A DNA stretch of 64,000 bases from Apoderus coryli (Eukaryota; Arthropoda; Insecta; Coleoptera; Attelabidae): NCBI GenBank assembly GCA_911728435.2, contig OU452198.1:8776001-8840000 (forward strand). The letters run 5' to 3'. Positions 52,638 through 63,341 of this stretch are shown here, in pieces. The translations under genes and the position numbers were made by a program. Positions within the stretch are counted from its first letter, which is position 1; each line of letters starts with the position of its first letter. The notes beneath the pieces were generated by a model. That model was given only the letters and a program-made list of their open reading frames with translations, had not been told where the DNA came from and did not search any database.

Positions 52638-53676
52638 CAGCATGATTCAGCTAAGTGATTCATTAGAAGTTTTGGGAGAAAAAAATAAATATGTTGATTT
52701 GAAACTTTCCACATCAACTGTTTTTGAAAAAATTATTTATATCGAATTTTTTTGCCCAAAACAGGTTTCCCGAAAAAAAAATCGTTATTTCATAGCCTCT
52801 ATAGATAGTATCTTGCAATTTTGAAGGTGCTTTAAGAAAGTCTTAGGAAAGTTCCTTTTCAAGACAAGTTGGCCCATAAGTTTACAGGGTGGTCGCAAAT
52901 TAGTAGTAGTACGAGTATTATCTCCTATTAAAAATAGGCATAAGTCAATTTTCTCAAATGAGACACCTTGTATACTATCAAATATTATGAAAGATAAGAA
53001 GAATATTTAAATCGACTAATAAATCTACTAAAATGCACAACTACAAATTTCAAACAGTTCAGCAACTCGAAGACTGTGATAGGCAATGTAGAATAAATTT
53101 CTGCGAAGGATTGATTCAGAAAATTAATGGATATCCCATATCTTTAAACAGAATGATTTGATGGAATAATTCGAGAACTAACCATTTTTGAACTAGAAGA
53201 AGAAAGTTCATACCCGCTTCCGGAAAAAATCAATTTTTTCTAGAAACTTGCATTTATTTCGAAAACTTTACCATATAGATATAGGAATATGACCTATCAT
53301 TTGAAAGGGAATTTGATTGTCTTTCAGAATGTTTGTTAATATACAGGGTGTTTCATTTGAGTAAAATGACTTATGCCTATTTTTAATAGTATATACAGTC
53401 ATTTGAGACCACCCTGTAACCGCATCGTTCAACTTGTCAAGGGAAATAACTTACCTAAGACGTTCTTAAAGTACCTTCAAAATATAATAATATATAGGGT
53501 TTTCCATTTAAGATAAAGAAGTATATATCCACTTCCGGTATAACCGGAAGTGCTGCCATCGTAAAATATTTTTAAAATATGCTCTTGCCTTCGTATATAA
53601 ATGTAGAAAGTTTCAGAGCAACATATTCATTTTTTCTCCTAAAAATTCTAATGAAACACTTAGCTGAATCACCCTG
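52638..53676. mobile_element. Foldback TIR element with TA duplication
   Basis: Outer ends CAGCATGATTCAGCTAAGTG (52638) and, reversed, CAGGGTGATTCAGCTAAGTG (to 53676), with TA flanks. Arms match for ~80 bp and more. Inner CAGGGTGGTC/GACCACCCTG ends at about 52884 and 53424 indicate a nested or duplicated pair. Non-coding. Confidence 0.7.
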
Positions 53677-55249
53677 TAGATACTAGATAACTACTCAATC
53701 AATTACTAATAGGTTTAAGGTTAAGATTAATTAATTGAAATATCTGCAAATAATTCAATTACTGTAAGTATTGGAATTAGGTTTGCCCGATTTAAATTTT
53801 TAAAAATCGGGATATGCAGTCAAGTTTGTCAACCCGCCTGCCGCAAGTTATGATCGAAGGCGAAAAATTATAAATATTATAAATACAAATATTGGTCACG
53901 TTTTAAAAAAGAATGATTCCTATGTCTTAAGGAATAATTAGAATAAGTTTTCCATATCAATCCAAATTTATCAATAAGTGGGAAATTTATTTAGAAAAAT
54001 CAATGTGCAAATTTGTTCTAATTCATGTTAATCGTTGCGCGTTGAATTTGGCTCATACAATGCTATTGCCTAGTTAGTTAAATTTCTTTGAGGTAAGATC
54101 GTTTTTAACTTCTTTCAAAATAGCGAAATATCAAGGGAAACTTTAGTTCTAGAGTTTAATGAAAACGCTAAAATTGTATATTCTGAATTACACAAAACTA
54201 TTTTCTTCATTCATTCATTTGAGTAGTTGTTTTGTTTTATTTAGATATAAAATTTAGGTTATGCATTCTCAGCCAGGCTACTAAAACTTCAGTCACAAAG
54301 ACTGCCACGTTAAATCAGGCAGCTGATATCACTGATCACTGACTAGTGTTGGTTAACGCATTCGCCCCAATTTAATCCGCATATGTCAGAAACACTGTAG
54401 TAAAGTAAGTTTTGTATAATTTAATTTGGAGCAATGCATATGTTAGAAAGTTCGGATTATGCGAGCATGTTTTTGCGTAGGCCATTTAACTTGTCTCAAT
54501 TTCATATAAAATTTAGATTACGCATTCTCAGCGAGACTATACTTAAACTCTAGTCCATTTCAGTCAAAAAGACGACCACGATAACTCGGGAAGCCACAAC
54601 TTCAGGAAATATGCCCAAAGCACCTGTCAGTTTGTCGTAATGATGTAGAGGTCAAACACAAACTGGGGCGGTATATTTGTACCTGAAAGTTTTGCTTTTT
54701 GAACATTGTTTTTTCAATAAAACAACATTTCATTTGAAAATATTGTCCGACTAATTTTCGTGAAAGTTCTATTTTATTTAAAAAAATAAATAAATAAGTG
54801 AAAGCCTGTATCTTTTTCTGCATCGTACTTAATAACAGATCCGACCAGTATGTGCACTTTTAGAGATATAGAGTGCAGATTAAGTCTTCGTCCTCTTAGC
54901 TGACAAGACTTCCGCATCTAGCACTGCTGTATATGTACCTAAGTGAAATTGTCAGCATTCTTTAAAATTAAACTCGTTGGATTTGAGAAAATATATACGA
55001 TTTTATTGTTAAATGATTTGCAAGTCTATGAAAATATGTAGGTATAATAAAACATAAATAATATATTATGTCATCAAAATTCTTGAGTTGAATGGTATTT
55101 GTAGATATGAAACTCATCTACTCCACAAAATAATTTATATTTATTTCAATATTAGAAATAAATGAACTTGATAAATCATAAATCGTTTTGCTAAAGCAAT
55201 AATTGTTAAATTACAAATTTATATCATATTAAAGTAATTTGTGTACGTA
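53677..55249. other. Non-coding stretch
   Basis: No gene recognised. 55100-55160 on minus carries the TTTTGTGGAGTAGATGAG tail of the hammerhead family without a ribozyme. 54120-54180 resembles 14865-14925. Confidence 0.4.
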
Positions 55250-56399
55250 TCTGTGTCGTCATTGGTAGAGCGTGCGCTTTGCATGCGTAAGGTCCTGAGT
55301 TCAGTGGCGACTTGCCATATGAAGCAAGTGAAGCGACGCTTCACCTAAATAATCAGTAAAATTAATAATAGGTATTTAAATATTTAATTTTATTTTATTG
55401 TGTAATTATTTTTCTCCATATAAAATTTAAAATATAATATAATGTATACTTAATTTTGAACCTGCTTTACCATAAAACTGAAATTTTGAATTTCGTCTTC
55501 ATCTGAAGCAGGCTTTATCGTATACACCTATTTATCATACTTAATTTACATACCTATAGGTATTTCCCTCTTTTTTTATTCGTGTAATAATAGTAAAACA
55601 TTATTTATTTCGGCCTCTCTCTTCCCTGTGTGCGGCAGTTGACACCCTTGCCAGTGCTTGTATCCTCTGACAATAGCCTATTTATTTATCATACACGTTC
55701 TTATGCAGATGAAGCGTGCCTCAAAGCATTTTCATTTATAATTCTTCAACAATGGGCAACACTGCCATCTGGCATATACCCACTATACAACTAACTATCG
55801 CGCTTCGTATAAACATAGTTTAATTGTACTAAGCATAGCATACGAATCTTTCCATTAAAAAGACACTATAAGAAGCACGCTTCATATAGATGCAGCAGGG
55901 ATTTATTGTAAAATAAGGTTATATGACAACGCTTGGCAAGTTTTTTGTACCTATATGTCGATTATTATTTTGATTATATCTATCTCTATCAGTCGCAAAT
56001 TTCCAGTGCTAGGTATGCTAAATGCTAATATTATTTTATTTATTTACTTTTCGGGAAGCTTAAGTTTTGATTTTTGATATTTACAAATTAGTCCTTCTCT
56101 TTAGGTTACCTACATATTTAAAGTAAGTTTTAAAATCTAAAAAAGTAGTGAACAAATTAAAATAAACTGTTGCCCTCGAGGCACGAATAGCTCTCCATAT
56201 TTAAGTGTAAAAGTAATAATTTTATGACCTTTTTGTCATTTATCTAAATTTAATAAATTTTTGTTTTGTTTTAGACATTAGCTATTTTTTTTAAGTATCG
56301 GGTTTTGTGCTTTTTTTTCTCTTTGGAGGCACTATTTATACGCAGATATTTTATATTTCAGATCTTCTAGGCCAAATTCTTGTACGCAAAATAATTGAT

Positions 56400-57887
56400 T
56401 TTTTTTAGTTTTATTATAAAATTTATTTTGCCCCCTTTTCTACTATTTACGAACGCCTATCTAAACAAAATTGTTATGCTGCATGTTGTAGGTTATCCGT
56501 TAAGTGGTTTTTGAGTTATCACGGATACAATTTTTTTCTGACCCTTTTATAGAATTTTCACGGACGCTTATGGAACATTAATTTTTGTCGTGTATTTTTA
56601 ACACCAATTCAACTAAGTAGTTAAATATAAAAATTTTTACATTTTAATTTTTTTTTTCATTTTACCCTTTTTTTTTACTATTTACGAACGCCTATGTAAA
56701 TAAAAATTTTATGCTGCATTTTTTAGGTTATCTTATATCAAAGCTATATATAATTAGCCAATTTTTCTGGTATATTTGGGAAACATTTTTTTTTTTCGGT
56801 TTTGACTCTTTTTTTAAGACTATTTTCGAACGCCTGTGTGAACTAATTCTTTTATGTAACATTTTTTAGGTTATATTCTATCACAGCTATAAAAAATTAT
56901 TCAATATTTCGGATAAGTTTAAGAACTATGATTTTTTAAATTTTTAAACCCTCTTTTAAACCCCTTGCCTACGCTCAATGTTAATCACCACCTATAAATA
57001 TCCTGTAGTATTTTCGTACCAAATGTGGTTAAAATCCGTTAAGTGGTTTTTGACTTATCACGGATACAAATTTTTTCTGACCCTTTTATAGAATTTTCAC
57101 GGACGCCTATGGTACATTAATTTTTGTCGTGTATTTTTTACACCAATTCATCTAGTTAAATATGAAAATTTTTACATTTTAATTTTTTTTTATTTTACCC
57201 TTTTTCTACTATTTACGAACGCCTATGTGAATAAAAATTTTATGCTGCATTTTTTATGTTATCTTATATCAAAGCTATATATAATTAGCCAATTTTTCTG
57301 GTATATTTGGGAAACGTTTTTTTTTTCGTTTTTGACCCTTTTTTTAAACTATTTTCGAACGCCTGTGTGAACCAATTCTTTTATGGAATATTTTTTAGCT
57401 TATATTGTATTACAACTATGAAAAATTATTCCATATTTCGAATAAGTTTAGGAAATATATATTTTTTATGTTTTGACCCCTTTTCCACTATTTACGAACG
57501 CCTATGAAAGTAAGTTATTCATGACACATTTTATAGGTTATGATCTATCAAAACTATAAATAACTAGTTAATATTTCTGCTATTTTTAAGAAATACGTTT
57601 TTTTTTTAATCTTTTTTACCCCATTTTACACTATTTTCGAACGCCAATGTGGTCTAATATTTCATGTTCAATATTTTAGGTTATATTCAATTAGATGCGT
57701 AAAAAATTATGCAGTATTTCGGATAAGTTTAAGAACTATGAATTTTTTTAATTTTTGAACCCTCTTTTAAACCCTTTGCCTACGCTCAATGTTTGCCAAA
57801 ATCTAATCAGCTCCTTGCCATGTCCAATAGTATTTTTGTACCAAATTTGGTTAAAATCTGTTAAGCGGTTTTTGCGTTTTCGTGGAT

Positions 57888-57890
<3 letters not shown>
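56400..57890. repeat. Divergent ~140-bp tandem repeats inside the hAT element
   Basis: The word TWTWCGAACGCC recurs near 56450, 56685, 56825, 57213, 57353, 57491 and 57637, each followed by TTTTAGGTTAT and a shared ~70-bp stretch. AAAATCNGTTAAGNGGTTTT occurs three times (about 56498, 57030, 57853). Confidence 0.7.

Positions 57891-57918
<28 letters not shown>
57889..57918 (+). repeat. GACA microsatellite
   Basis: About seven GACA units after CGTGGATACA; a common tail of insect repetitive elements. Confidence 0.9.
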
Positions 57919-58792
57919 TTTTTTTAAAACTACTTATTTATGTATAAAATGACCAAAAACAAGTATTTCCAGTGAAATTAAAAAAAAATTTTTTTTCATG
58001 AAACTAATAGTCTCCATATATACATATATTACATATGTGATATGGAGAGCTAAAAATATATATGCGGTTATTAATTAGTAGGTACCTACCTATTTTTATC
58101 AAAAATAAATCGGTAGGTACCGTTAAATATTGTTTTTTTAATAATAAGGTATACCTATTATAATATCTCGTACTTTAATATGGAAGAAGCAAGTGGAAGT
58201 ACCTAGTACACATCAGCAGCGTAAATTATATTTACGCTGACATCATGTAAGCGCAGTTATTATGAAAAATGATAGTTTATTTTTTAATTTTAACTAACGT
58301 TAAGTTTTTTTCATCAACACTCCTTTTAAGAACAGAAAAATCGTGTTAAAAATATACATACACATCTGTTCCAGATTTTAATAAATGTTTGATAAATATA
58401 AATAAAGGCAAATGCATAAAAGCAGAGATTTTAATAATACCTGGTATGTGACGAAAATGATTTGCTAATAGGTAGCATAAAAGTAATTTGATTGACAGTT
58501 TCATAAAATGTGTTTTATGTAGTATTATTATGAAGTAAATATATTCTAGATATCAATTACACTTTAATTAAGGTTTTTAAGAAAACAATACTTAGGTGAG
58601 GTACCTACTTATAAACATAACCTATGTTTTATGCAGTTGACGAAGTAGGGATATTCCTATTAATTTTAGCTACCTATTAAATATATGACTTTATAACTGC
58701 CACAGGCCGCCACTGCCTGAGTTCGAATATCAGCCCCGGCAATTTTCTTTTATTTCTAATTTGTGAATAAAGTAGTTAGTTTGTTAGATTAG

Positions 58793-59164
58793 TGTAAGGA
58801 TAATAACAGTAAATTCAAATAAAACCCGAAAATAATACAAATAATTGAATTTAATCCGTTAAATACAATAGCTTTTTCTATCCTCGACTATTCTCTAACA
58901 ATACAATCATCTAACTGACTAAAAGTTCACTTCCTTTTCGACATCCAAATTAAAACTTGTACATTCAGCCATTTTTTAAATATTAGTCGTTGACATGTTT
59001 AGAGAGTTAACATAAACAAAAACCAAACAGAAAGCAATCTTGGGTTATATGATATAATGATTGAAATACAATAACACACCAAGTATAATATGAAGTGTGT
59101 TAAAATAAACAAGTTGCAGGTCATTGAATAGTACAAGGCCTTTATATACTAAAATATTATAACA
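58793..59164 (-). repeat. 3' LTR of the gag-only element
   Basis: Starts TGTAAGGATAATAACAG and ends ATTATAACA on the + strand. The TTTATATACT segment gives a TATATAAAGG box near the element-strand LTR start. Confidence 0.9.
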
Positions 59165-59289
59165 TTCGGCCATCCTGACCATTGGTCTGTCCTCAGACCT
59201 GATATGACCCTAAAACTTGGACATAACTTCAATCTTATAAAAAATAGGCTTACGCGTTAAAAAAATATAATGAAATAAAAGTATCGTAA

Positions 59290-61070
59290 TATTATAAGCG
59301 ACGTTCACTTATAGTCAGCGTTTGCCAAAAAAAATAAAAAATAATGTTCACTTCTATGGTTAAAAAAAACAAAATTACAACCAACGTTCGCTTCTGGGCA
59401 ACGTTTGCCAAAAAAAATCTTCACATGTGACGTTCGTTTCTAGGCAACGTTTGCCAACAAAAATCACAAGCGTCGTTTGCTTCTAGGCAACGTTTGCCAA
59501 AAAAAAATCTTCACATGTGACGTTCGTTTCTAGGCAACGTTTGCCAACAAAAATCACAAGCATCGTTTGCTTATAGGCAACGTTATGCCAAAAAAAATAA
59601 ATCACAAGCGACGTTCGCATCTAGGCAACGTTATGCCAAACATAAATCATAAGCAACGTTGGCTTATAGGCAACTAATGCCAAAACATAAATCACAAGCG
59701 ACGTTCGCTTCTAGGCAACGTTATGCCAAACATAATTCATAAGCAACGTTTGCTTATAGGCAACTAATGCCAAAACATAATTCATAAGCAACGTTTGCTT
59801 ATAGGCAACTAATGCCAAAACATAATTCATAAGCAACGTTTGCTTATAGGCAACTAATGCCAAACATAATTCATAAGCAACGTTTGCTTATAGGCAACCA
59901 ATGCCAAAACATAAATCACAAGCGACGTTCGCTTCTAGGCAACGTTATGCCAAACATAATTCATAAGCAACGTTTGCTTATAGGCAACTAATGCCAAAAC
60001 ATAATTCATAAGCAACGTTTGCTTATAGGCAACTAATGCCAAACATAATTCATAAGCAACGTTTGCTTATAGGCAACTAATGCCAAAACATAAATCACAA
60101 TCGACGTTCGCTTCTAGGCAACGTTATGCCAAACATAATTCATAAGCAACGTTTGCTTATAGGCAACTAATGCCAAAACATAATTCATAAGCAACGTTTG
60201 CTTATAGGCAACTAATGCCAAACATAATTCATAAGCAACGTTTGCTTATAGGCAACTAATGCCAAAACATAAATCACAAGCGACGTTCGCTTCTAGGCAA
60301 CGTTATGCCAAACATAATTCATAAGCAACGTTTGCTTATAGGCAACTAATGCCAAAACATAATTCATAAGCAACGTTTGCTTATAGGCAACTAATGCCAA
60401 ACATAATTCATAAGCAACGTTTGCTTATAGGCAACTAATGCCAAAACATAAATCACAAGCGACGTTCGCTTCTAGGCAACGTTATGCCAAACATAATTCA
60501 TAAGCAACGTTAGCTTATAGGCAACTAATGCCAAAACATATTTCATAAGCAACGTTTGCTTATAGGCAACTAATGCCAAAACATAAATCACAAGCGACGT
60601 TCGCTTCTAGGCAAAGTTATGCCAAACATAATTCATAAGCAACGTTTGCTTATAGGCAACTAATGCCAAAACATATTTCATAAGCAACGTTTGCTTATAG
60701 GCAACTAATGCCAAAACATAAATCACAAGCGACGTTCGCTTCTAGGCAACGTTATGCCAAACATAATTCATAAGCAACGTTTGCTTATAGGCAACTAATG
60801 CCAAAACATAATTCATAAGCAACGTTTGCTTATAGGCAACTAATGCCAAAACATAATTCATAAGCAACGTTTGCTTATAGGCAACTAATGCCAAACATAA
60901 TTTATAAGCAACGTTTACTTATAGGCAATTATGCCAAAAAATCACAAGCGACGTTCGCTTCTAGGCAACGTTATGCCAAACATAATTCATAAGCAACGTT
61001 TGCTTATAGGCAACTAATGCCAAAAAATAAATCACAAGCGACGTTCGCTTATTGGCAACGTTTGCCACTA
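59290..61070. repeat. Satellite array with higher-order structure
   Basis: About 40 units of 44-45 bp in two main types: A (CACAAGCGACGTTCGCTTCT...) and B (CATAAGCAACGTTTGCTTAT...). From 59911 the type A unit recurs at 60090, 60269 and 60448 (period exactly 179 bp, A-B-B-B). It then recurs at 60583 and 60718 (period 135 bp, A-B-B). The left end (59290-59600) is more divergent and T/A-rich. Each unit carries two short hairpins (see findings). Confidence 0.92.
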
Positions 61071-61434
61071 ATCCTCTTCGTTTTGTATGCTAATCCACCT
61101 TTTGAAATGATCTGCGGCTACAACGGTTCTCTTACATTTGAACCCTTCTCGTAAGTCTTCAACGTCATATTATCTGTCATTGTTATTAAACAACACAACA
61201 CTTTTGTGTTACGAAAAGGAGATGCATTATCCTGTAACAGTCTTATTTAAAAATTACAAATGTGTCCATGACACTACGCAATGTCATGTCCTTCAAATCA
61301 ATACAATGCAAATCTAATCTTTTAGCTCTTTCATGAACGTATTTGAACTGTCCAAATCTATTAAACAATTAATTTTTTTGCCAAAAAATTCAAGCATGCT
61401 GTAAAAAGATATTAAGATGCACTTCTTTTGCTAA
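61071..61434 (-). other. Spacer between gag and satellite with possible pol remnant
   Basis: On minus, 61167-61071 is open (DVEDLREGFKCKRTVVAADH then FKRWI), possibly a remnant of the pol C-terminus. No other coding is seen. Confidence 0.3.
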
Positions 61435-62391
61435 TTATTCGACCTGTTGGATTTCCTTTCGTGGAAATGGACACTTTTCGTTAAGGTGACCTAGCCTACT
61501 GCAATTATTACATTTGACAGGTGGTTTTCTACAATTAACTGAAATGTGACCTGGAATACCACAATTGTAGCACGTTTGACGAGAGCCTGACGCCCTAAAA
61601 ACTTCTTTATTGTTCAAATTGCTACGATTAGAATCAGTCCAAGTTGAGGGTTTAACTTTCACTTTATCCACGTTAGAATCTTTTATTTCGTTAGGCATAT
61701 CACCCACGGTATTTAGATATGCATACAGAGCATTGGCATCCACATGTTTTGCGCCTCTAATAGTTCGCGATATATTATCGTCCTTGATGCCACCGATAAC
61801 TGCATCAATCAAATAATCGTCAGGTATGTCTATATTAAGTGCCCTCAATTTAGACATTTTTTTAAAACAATAGTCCCCTAGATTTTGTCCCGGCTTAGTC
61901 TCGTAATTAGCAGCCTCTTTTAATAACTTAGAAAATGGAACAGACTTACGGAAATACAGGCTCATTGATGTTTTAATATCAGTCCAACTCGAATCATACT
62001 CCACATTTTCGTCATACCATTGACGAGCGTTGCCTCGTAATCGTCCAGAAATCAAGCGAAGTATAGTATCGTCGTCCCATTGATAACGTTTTGCTAAACT
62101 ATCTACTTTATTCAGCCACTTATCCACAATCACATCATCCCGATTTGGGTCAAATGTCGGCACTAAAAATTCGTCCCCTGCACGAAAGACCGACGTACGC
62201 CTTTTTAAATCGCTTACTTGTTTTCTTAAACGTTTTATTGTGCGTTTCCGCGTTGATCTGTTATCAGAAGAACTAGAGCTCGAATTCGAACTAGCACTAT
62301 CACTTTCCGAGGACGAGGATGAACGTTCCTCACGGTGACGTTTTTGGACCCTTTTGCCCGTCGTAGTTTCTTTCGTTTTAAATCTTCCCAT
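61435..62391 (-). CDS. gag: Gag protein of the gag-only LTR element
   Basis: 318 codons, uninterrupted. N-terminus MGRFKTK (possible myristoylation), then a Ser-rich acidic/basic tract (SSSSSESDSASSNSSSSSSD) and a short basic coiled-coil-like helix (IKRLRKQVSDLKRRT). The retrotransposon gag core follows, about residues 80-210 (WLNKVDSLAKRYQWDDDTIL; LRGNARQWYDE; DYLIDAVIGGIKDD). Near the C-terminus are two CCHC knuckles, CYNCGIPGHISVNC and CNNCSRLGHLNEKC, both CX2CX4HX4C. It would package the element RNA into particles. Its own start at 62391 follows a ~75-base leader after the LTR. Intact gag with no pol implies selection or recent origin. Confidence 0.92.
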   Translation of the reverse strand: MGRFKTKETTTGKRVQKRHREERSSSSSESDSASSNSSSSSSDNRSTRKRTIKRLRKQVSDLKRRTSVFRAGDEFLVPTFDPNRDDVIVDKWLNKVDSLAKRYQWDDDTILRLISGRLRGNARQWYDENVEYDSSWTDIKTSMSLYFRKSVPFSKLLKEAANYETKPGQNLGDYCFKKMSKLRALNIDIPDDYLIDAVIGGIKDDNISRTIRGAKHVDANALYAYLNTVGDMPNEIKDSNVDKVKVKPSTWTDSNRSNLNNKEVFRASGSRQTCYNCGIPGHISVNCRKPPVKCNNCSRLGHLNEKCPFPRKEIQQVE

Positions 62392-62469
62392 GACTTATAA
62401 TAAAGAAAATTCACGATAACAACAAAAAAAATAGTTCTAACTGATTTTTATTATATCCCACCGCTGCTT

Positions 62470-62841
62470 TGTAAGGATAATAACAGTAAATTCAAATAAA
62501 ACCCGAAAATAATACAAATAATTGAATTTAATCCGTTAAATACAATAGCTTTTTCTATCCTCGACTATTCTCTAACAATACAATCATCTAACTGACTAAA
62601 AGTTCACTTCCTTTTCGACATCCAAATTAAAACTTGTACATTCAGCCATTTTTTAAATATTAGTCGTTGACATGTTTAGAGAGTTAACATAAACAAAAAC
62701 CAAACAGAAAGCAATCTTGGGTTATATGATATAATGATTGAAATACAATAACACACCAAGTATAATATGAAGTGTGTTAAAATAAACAAGTTGCAGGTCA
62801 TTGAATAGTACAAGGCCCTTATATACTAAAATATTATAACA
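62470..62841 (-). repeat. 5' LTR of the gag-only element
   Basis: 372 bp, nearly identical to 58793-59164 (CCCTTATATA here versus CCTTTATATA there). The adjacent interior (62469-62455) reads AAGCAGCGGTGGGAT on minus; no obvious tRNA complement recognised. Confidence 0.9.
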
Positions 62842-63098
62842 TTAGTTTATTGGAAATAATTAATATAATAAAATTATAATAATATTTATTGTTAAAATTC
62901 TGTTTCGTTACGCAGATCATATATTTCAGATTTTACTACATCTTGTTGGGAAAGTTATGAAGGGAGACAACCGAATTTTTGGCTGGTGATGGTTTTGACC
63001 GAAATGTGTGAGGTCGGCTGCGGCTATATTTTTAAAATTATTAATAACTAATACAAGGTTATAGAATTACTATTTATTTTATACATTAACTTGAATAA

Positions 63099-63341
63099 AT
63101 GCCGGAAGAAGAGAGTGAGTACAGAAATAGAAACAAAAGGTCGTATAATTCTCTGGATGAAAAATGTAAGAAGGTACCTATTTTCCTGAGAGTGAAATAT
63201 CATGAATTATTAATGTTAAACACGTTTGATGTTGTTAATGTCAAAGGAAAAAATAACAAGAAGACTGTGTTAAAAATAAATGATGAGATCGGTCTTATTC
63301 CACCAAAGGCGTATCAACATATTTCACGGACAGGAATTTAA
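63099..63341 (+). CDS. Unrecognised 80-residue ORF
   Basis: MPEEESEYRNRNKRSYNSLD start, then a compact basic domain (VPIFLRVKYHELLMLNTFDV, NVKGKNNKKTVLKINDEIG, LIPPKAYQHISRTGI). Alternating charged and hydrophobic residues look like a small folded domain. No signal peptide, membrane segment or metal site. I do not recognise it. It lies ~110 bases after the split SINE; it could be a transposon gene or a first exon. Coding status uncertain. Confidence 0.35.
   Translation: MPEEESEYRNRNKRSYNSLDEKCKKVPIFLRVKYHELLMLNTFDVVNVKGKNNKKTVLKINDEIGLIPPKAYQHISRTGI

Larger units (their letters stand above)
55302..58715. mobile_element. hAT element, 3.4 kb, perfect 8-bp TSD
   Basis: Ends CAGTGGCGACTTGCC and CAGGCCGCCACTG. 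CCTGAGTT (55294-55301) is repeated exactly at 58716-58723. Left subterminal GAAGCAAGTGAAGC repeats resemble the other two hAT copies. The interior has no transposase. It contains a divergent ~140-bp tandem array (56400-57890) and a GACA microsatellite. Confidence 0.9.
58793..62841 (-). mobile_element. Young gag-only LTR retroelement carrying a satellite array
   Basis: LTRs 58793-59164 and 62470-62841 are both 372 bp and I see one difference between them. Target duplication TTAG (58789-58792; 62842-62845). On the minus strand: LTR, leader, gag (62391-61435), a ~360-bp non-coding stretch ending in a possible pol remnant, a ~1.8-kb satellite (61070-59290), then the 3' LTR. Reverse transcriptase, RNase H and integrase core are missing, so the element must have moved using another element's enzymes. 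Confidence 0.92.
55250..62990 (+). repeat. tRNA-derived SINE split twice by transposons
   Basis: Pieces 55250-55301, 58716-58792 and 62842-62990 join into one SINE. The tRNA-Ala-like head (TTGGTAGAGCGTGCGC, anticodon loop TTTGCAT, GTTCGAAT B box) is followed by TTTGTGAATAAAGTAG, TTAGTTTATTGGAAAT and GTTTCGTTACGCAGA. The uninterrupted relative at 28461-28790 shows the same order, confirming both empty sites. Confidence 0.75.

Noticed and set aside
59290..61070. CRISPR array
   Set aside because: Repeats are contiguous with no unique spacers, lie inside a eukaryotic LTR element and show a satellite-like higher-order period.
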